Positions 61,910 through 64,000 of a DNA stretch of 64,000 nucleotides are shown here, piece by piece. The notes beneath the pieces were generated by a model, which saw only the letters and a list, made by a program, of their open reading frames with translations, made no database searches and was not told the origin of the DNA. How positions within the stretch are numbered: position 1 is the stretch's first letter; every line of letters begins with the position of its first letter. The stretch is from Kribbella caucasensis (GTDB lineage: Bacteria > Actinomycetota > Actinomycetes > Propionibacteriales > Kribbellaceae). The stretch is taken from the NCBI RefSeq assembly GCF_004361855.1, contig NZ_SNWQ01000005.1:101511-165510 (forward strand). The letters are read 5' to 3'. The position numbers were made by a program, and so were the translations under genes.

Positions 61910-62898
61910 GCGACATACTGCTGAAGGTCGAGAATCTGAGTGTCGAGTTCGACACGCCGCGTGGTCCGGTGCGGGCCGTTGACGGGGTGTCGTGGCAGGT
62001 CCGGGCGGGGGAGACGCTGGCGATTCTGGGTGAATCCGGGTCCGGGAAGAGCGTGTCGACGCAGGCGCTGACCGGGATCCTGGAGATGCCGCCGGGGCGG
62101 ATCGTGTCGGGGACGGCCTCCTATCGTGGTGAGGATCTGATCGCGATGTCGGTCAAGGAACGGCGTCGCATCGTCGGCGACCGGATCACGATGGTCTTCC
62201 AGGATTCGTTGTCGGCGTTGAATCCGGTGCAGTCGGTCGGCAAGCAGATCGCCGAGTGCTATCGGGTGCATCGCGGGCTGTCGAGGTCCGAGGCGATGAA
62301 GCGGGCCGCGGAGATGCTCGACCGGGTACGGATCCCGGCCGCCGCGAAACGGGTGAACGACTACCCGCACGAGTTCTCCGGCGGGATGCGGCAACGGGTG
62401 ATGCTGGCGATGGCGCTCGCGCTCGATCCCGACGTACTGATCGCGGACGAGCCGACGACCGCGCTCGACGTGACCGTGCAGGCGCGGATCCTGGAGCTGA
62501 TCGAGGAGTTGCAGGCTGAGCGGGACATGGGTGTCGTCCTGATCACCCACGACCTCGGCGTGGTCGCGGATGTGGCCGACAACGTGGTGGTGATGTATGC
62601 CGGTCACGTGGTCGAGCGGGCCGCGACGGCCGACGCGTTGGAGCATCCCGTTCATCCTTATACGGAAGGGCTTCTGGGGTCGATGCCGTCGGCCGATCTG
62701 AAGGGGCAGGAGCTGCCGACGATCCCGGGTACGCCGCCGTCGCTCCGGTCGATCCCGTCGGGCTGCGCCTTCCGGACGCGGTGTCCTCACGTTGTGGAGG
62801 AGTGCGCGGACGAGGTGCCGCCGTTGCTGACGGTCGCGCCCGGACGTGATGCCGCCTGCATCCGGCGTACGACGATGCCCGCGAAGGAGGCGGTCTGA
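61906..62898 (+). CDS. Peptide ABC transporter ATPase (DppD type)
   Basis: 330 aa. Walker [29 protein letters not shown], signature [15 protein letters not shown], Walker [16 protein letters not shown], and the C-terminal [20 protein letters not shown] oligopeptide-type Cys motif. ATGA overlap with dppC and a one-base overlap (TGATG) with dppF. Confidence 0.94.
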   Translation: MSDILLKVENLSVEFDTPRGPVRAVDGVSWQVRAGETLAILGESGSGKSVSTQALTGILEMPPGRIVSGTASYRGEDLIAMSVKERRRIVGDRITMVFQDSLSALNPVQSVGKQIAECYRVHRGLSRSEAMKRAAEMLDRVRIPAAAKRVNDYPHEFSGGMRQRVMLAMALALDPDVLIADEPTTALDVTVQARILELIEELQAERDMGVVLITHDLGVVADVADNVVVMYAGHVVERAATADALEHPVHPYTEGLLGSMPSADLKGQELPTIPGTPPSLRSIPSGCAFRTRCPHVVEECADEVPPLLTVAPGRDAACIRRTTMPAKEAV

Positions 62899-63908
62899 TG
62901 GCCGACGAGTTGCTGGTGGCAACGAATCTGGTGAAGTACTACGACATCAGTCCGGCGCTGTCGTTCGGGACCAAGACCCTGGTCCGTGCGGTGGACGGCG
63001 TCGACCTGGTGCTGCGGAAGGGCGAGTCGCTCGGCATCGTTGGCGAGTCGGGCTGCGGCAAGTCCACCTTGGTCCGGCTGCTCGCCGCACTGGAGAAGCC
63101 GACCTCGGGGGAGATCCGGTACGGCGGGGTCGACGTGTCCAAGTTGAAGGCACGGGAGCTGCGTCGATGGCGGCGGAATGTCCAAGTGGTGTTCCAGGAC
63201 CCGTACTCCAGCCTCAATCCGCGGATGCGCGTCGGCGAGGTCGTCGCGGAACCGCTCGAGGTGCATCCCGACGTGTCCCGTGGCGTGGACATCCGGGCCC
63301 GCGTCCGCGAACTGCTCGAACTCGTCGGGCTGCGGGAGGAGGACGAGACGAAGTTCCCGCACCAGTTCTCCGGTGGCCAGCGGCAACGGATCGGGATCGC
63401 GCGCGCGATCGCCTTGAACCCGGACGTCCTGCTCTGCGACGAACCCGTGTCGGCGCTGGACCTGTCCGTCCAGGCGCAGGTGGTCAACCTGCTGATGCGC
63501 CTGCAACGTGAACTCGGCCTCAGCATCATCTTCGTCGCCCACGACCTGTCCGTGGTCCGTCACGTGTCGGACCGGGTCGCCGTCATGTACCTCGGCCGAG
63601 TCGCCGAACTCGGCGAACACCACCAGGTGTACGACGTACCGGCCCACCCCTACACCCAGGCGCTCCTGTCAGCCGAGCCGGGTCTCGCTCGCAAAGGCCG
63701 TCGCCGAATCGTCCTCGCCGGCGACCCGCCCTCCCCGGTATCACCACCCTCCGGCTGCCGCTTCCACACCCGCTGCCTGCACGCCGAGTCCCGCTGCACC
63801 ACCGACGAACCCGAGCTCCGCCTCCTCGACTCAGGCCAACACACCGCCTGCCACTACGCCGAATCCACCCAAACCACCTACACCACCCCCACCCCCACCC
63901 ACTCCTAG
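62898..63908 (+). CDS. Peptide ABC transporter ATPase (DppF type)
   Basis: 336 aa. Walker A GESGCGKSTLVRLLAAL, VFQDPYSSLNPRMRVGE, signature FSGGQRQRIGIARAI, Walker B VLLCDEPVSALDLSVQ, C-terminal CRFHTRCLHAESRC. Pairs with DppD. The tail is Thr/Pro-rich (TTYTTPTPTHS). Confidence 0.94.
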   Translation: MADELLVATNLVKYYDISPALSFGTKTLVRAVDGVDLVLRKGESLGIVGESGCGKSTLVRLLAALEKPTSGEIRYGGVDVSKLKARELRRWRRNVQVVFQDPYSSLNPRMRVGEVVAEPLEVHPDVSRGVDIRARVRELLELVGLREEDETKFPHQFSGGQRQRIGIARAIALNPDVLLCDEPVSALDLSVQAQVVNLLMRLQRELGLSIIFVAHDLSVVRHVSDRVAVMYLGRVAELGEHHQVYDVPAHPYTQALLSAEPGLARKGRRRIVLAGDPPSPVSPPSGCRFHTRCLHAESRCTTDEPELRLLDSGQHTACHYAESTQTTYTTPTPTHS

Positions 63909-64000
63909 ACCCCGCACACCCCGCCCAACACGACCCCCACCCAACCCGCACGGCGTGCTCGGGGCCGATCGGGTGCGCACGTTGGGCACCCACCGGGCGC
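63909..64000. other. C-rich spacer at the window edge
   Basis: 92 bases after the peptide importer operon, strongly C-rich at first and then mixed. No gene, hairpin or promoter can be called. Confidence 0.4.

Noticed and set aside
1..64000. tRNA, rRNA, insertion sequence or prophage genes
   Set aside because: None recognised by cloverleaf, conserved rRNA segments or transposase/integrase motifs.

Overview
The window is high-GC DNA with short intergenic gaps, many GTG starts and ATGA/GTGA start-stop overlaps. It carries the actinobacterial gene order rimP-nusA-ylxR-infB-rbfA-truB ... ribF-rpsO-pnp-M16 protease. This points to a soil actinomycete chromosome. A Kribbella- or Nocardioides-like member of the Propionibacteriales is my best guess; that is inference, since no rRNA gene is present to check it.

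Layout. 1-5.5 kb: the 3' end of ilvD, a MazEF-type toxin-antitoxin pair, a Lon-N-domain protein and a translationally coupled hisDCBH operon closed by a long perfect hairpin. 5.8-12.6 kb: a branched-chain-type ABC importer (livFG, livH, livM, binding protein) with an acyl-CoA synthetase embedded in it. 12.7-14.2 kb: a Tat-exported PhoX/DUF839 protein behind a convincing PHO box (11-nt-phased GTTCAC repeats). 14.2-18.8 kb: a carbohydrate ABC importer divergent from a ROK regulator.

18.9-27.3 kb is the most interesting region: a seven-gene, tightly coupled minus-strand operon. In transcription order it holds a cupin, a methionyl-tRNA-synthetase-like protein, a fused amino-acid-oxidase/lysine-N-hydroxylase flavoprotein, a small beta-rich protein, an ATP-grasp ligase, an MFS exporter and a second ATP-grasp ligase. 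The first three supply every activity of the hydrazine-forming (hydrazinoacetic acid) route known from Spb38/39/40 of s56-p1 biosynthesis, but partitioned differently: the usual cupin-MetRS fusion is split and the two flavoproteins are fused. I infer a compact biosynthetic locus for an N-N-bond-containing amide or peptide that is exported by the MFS pump.

27.7-45.3 kb is core information processing: a DUF4439/lipoprotein pair, rimP-nusA-ylxR-infB, rbfA-truB, an LLM-class flavoprotein, a sirtuin, a secreted SGNH esterase, ribF, rpsO, pnp and an M16 protease. Between truB and the sirtuin the intergenic DNA is unusually repetitive (a 134-bp duplication, 14-bp tandem repeats, 20-bp repeats with an inverted copy, 75-bp repeats).

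45.3-58.3 kb is accessory: a berberine-bridge-type flavoprotein, an HxlR regulator divergent from an SDR with a clear inverted-repeat operator, an SnoaL-like gene broken by an in-frame TAG, a fused desaturase/ferredoxin-reductase with a PucR regulator, and a GH35-like beta-galactosidase with its own sugar ABC importer and a TetR regulator. A 35-bp sequence at the 3' end of the SDR gene recurs downstream of pucR and brackets about 4.3 kb, suggesting insertion or rearrangement. 58.5-63.9 kb is a dppABCDF-type peptide importer operon, preceded by an 18-bp perfect palindrome.
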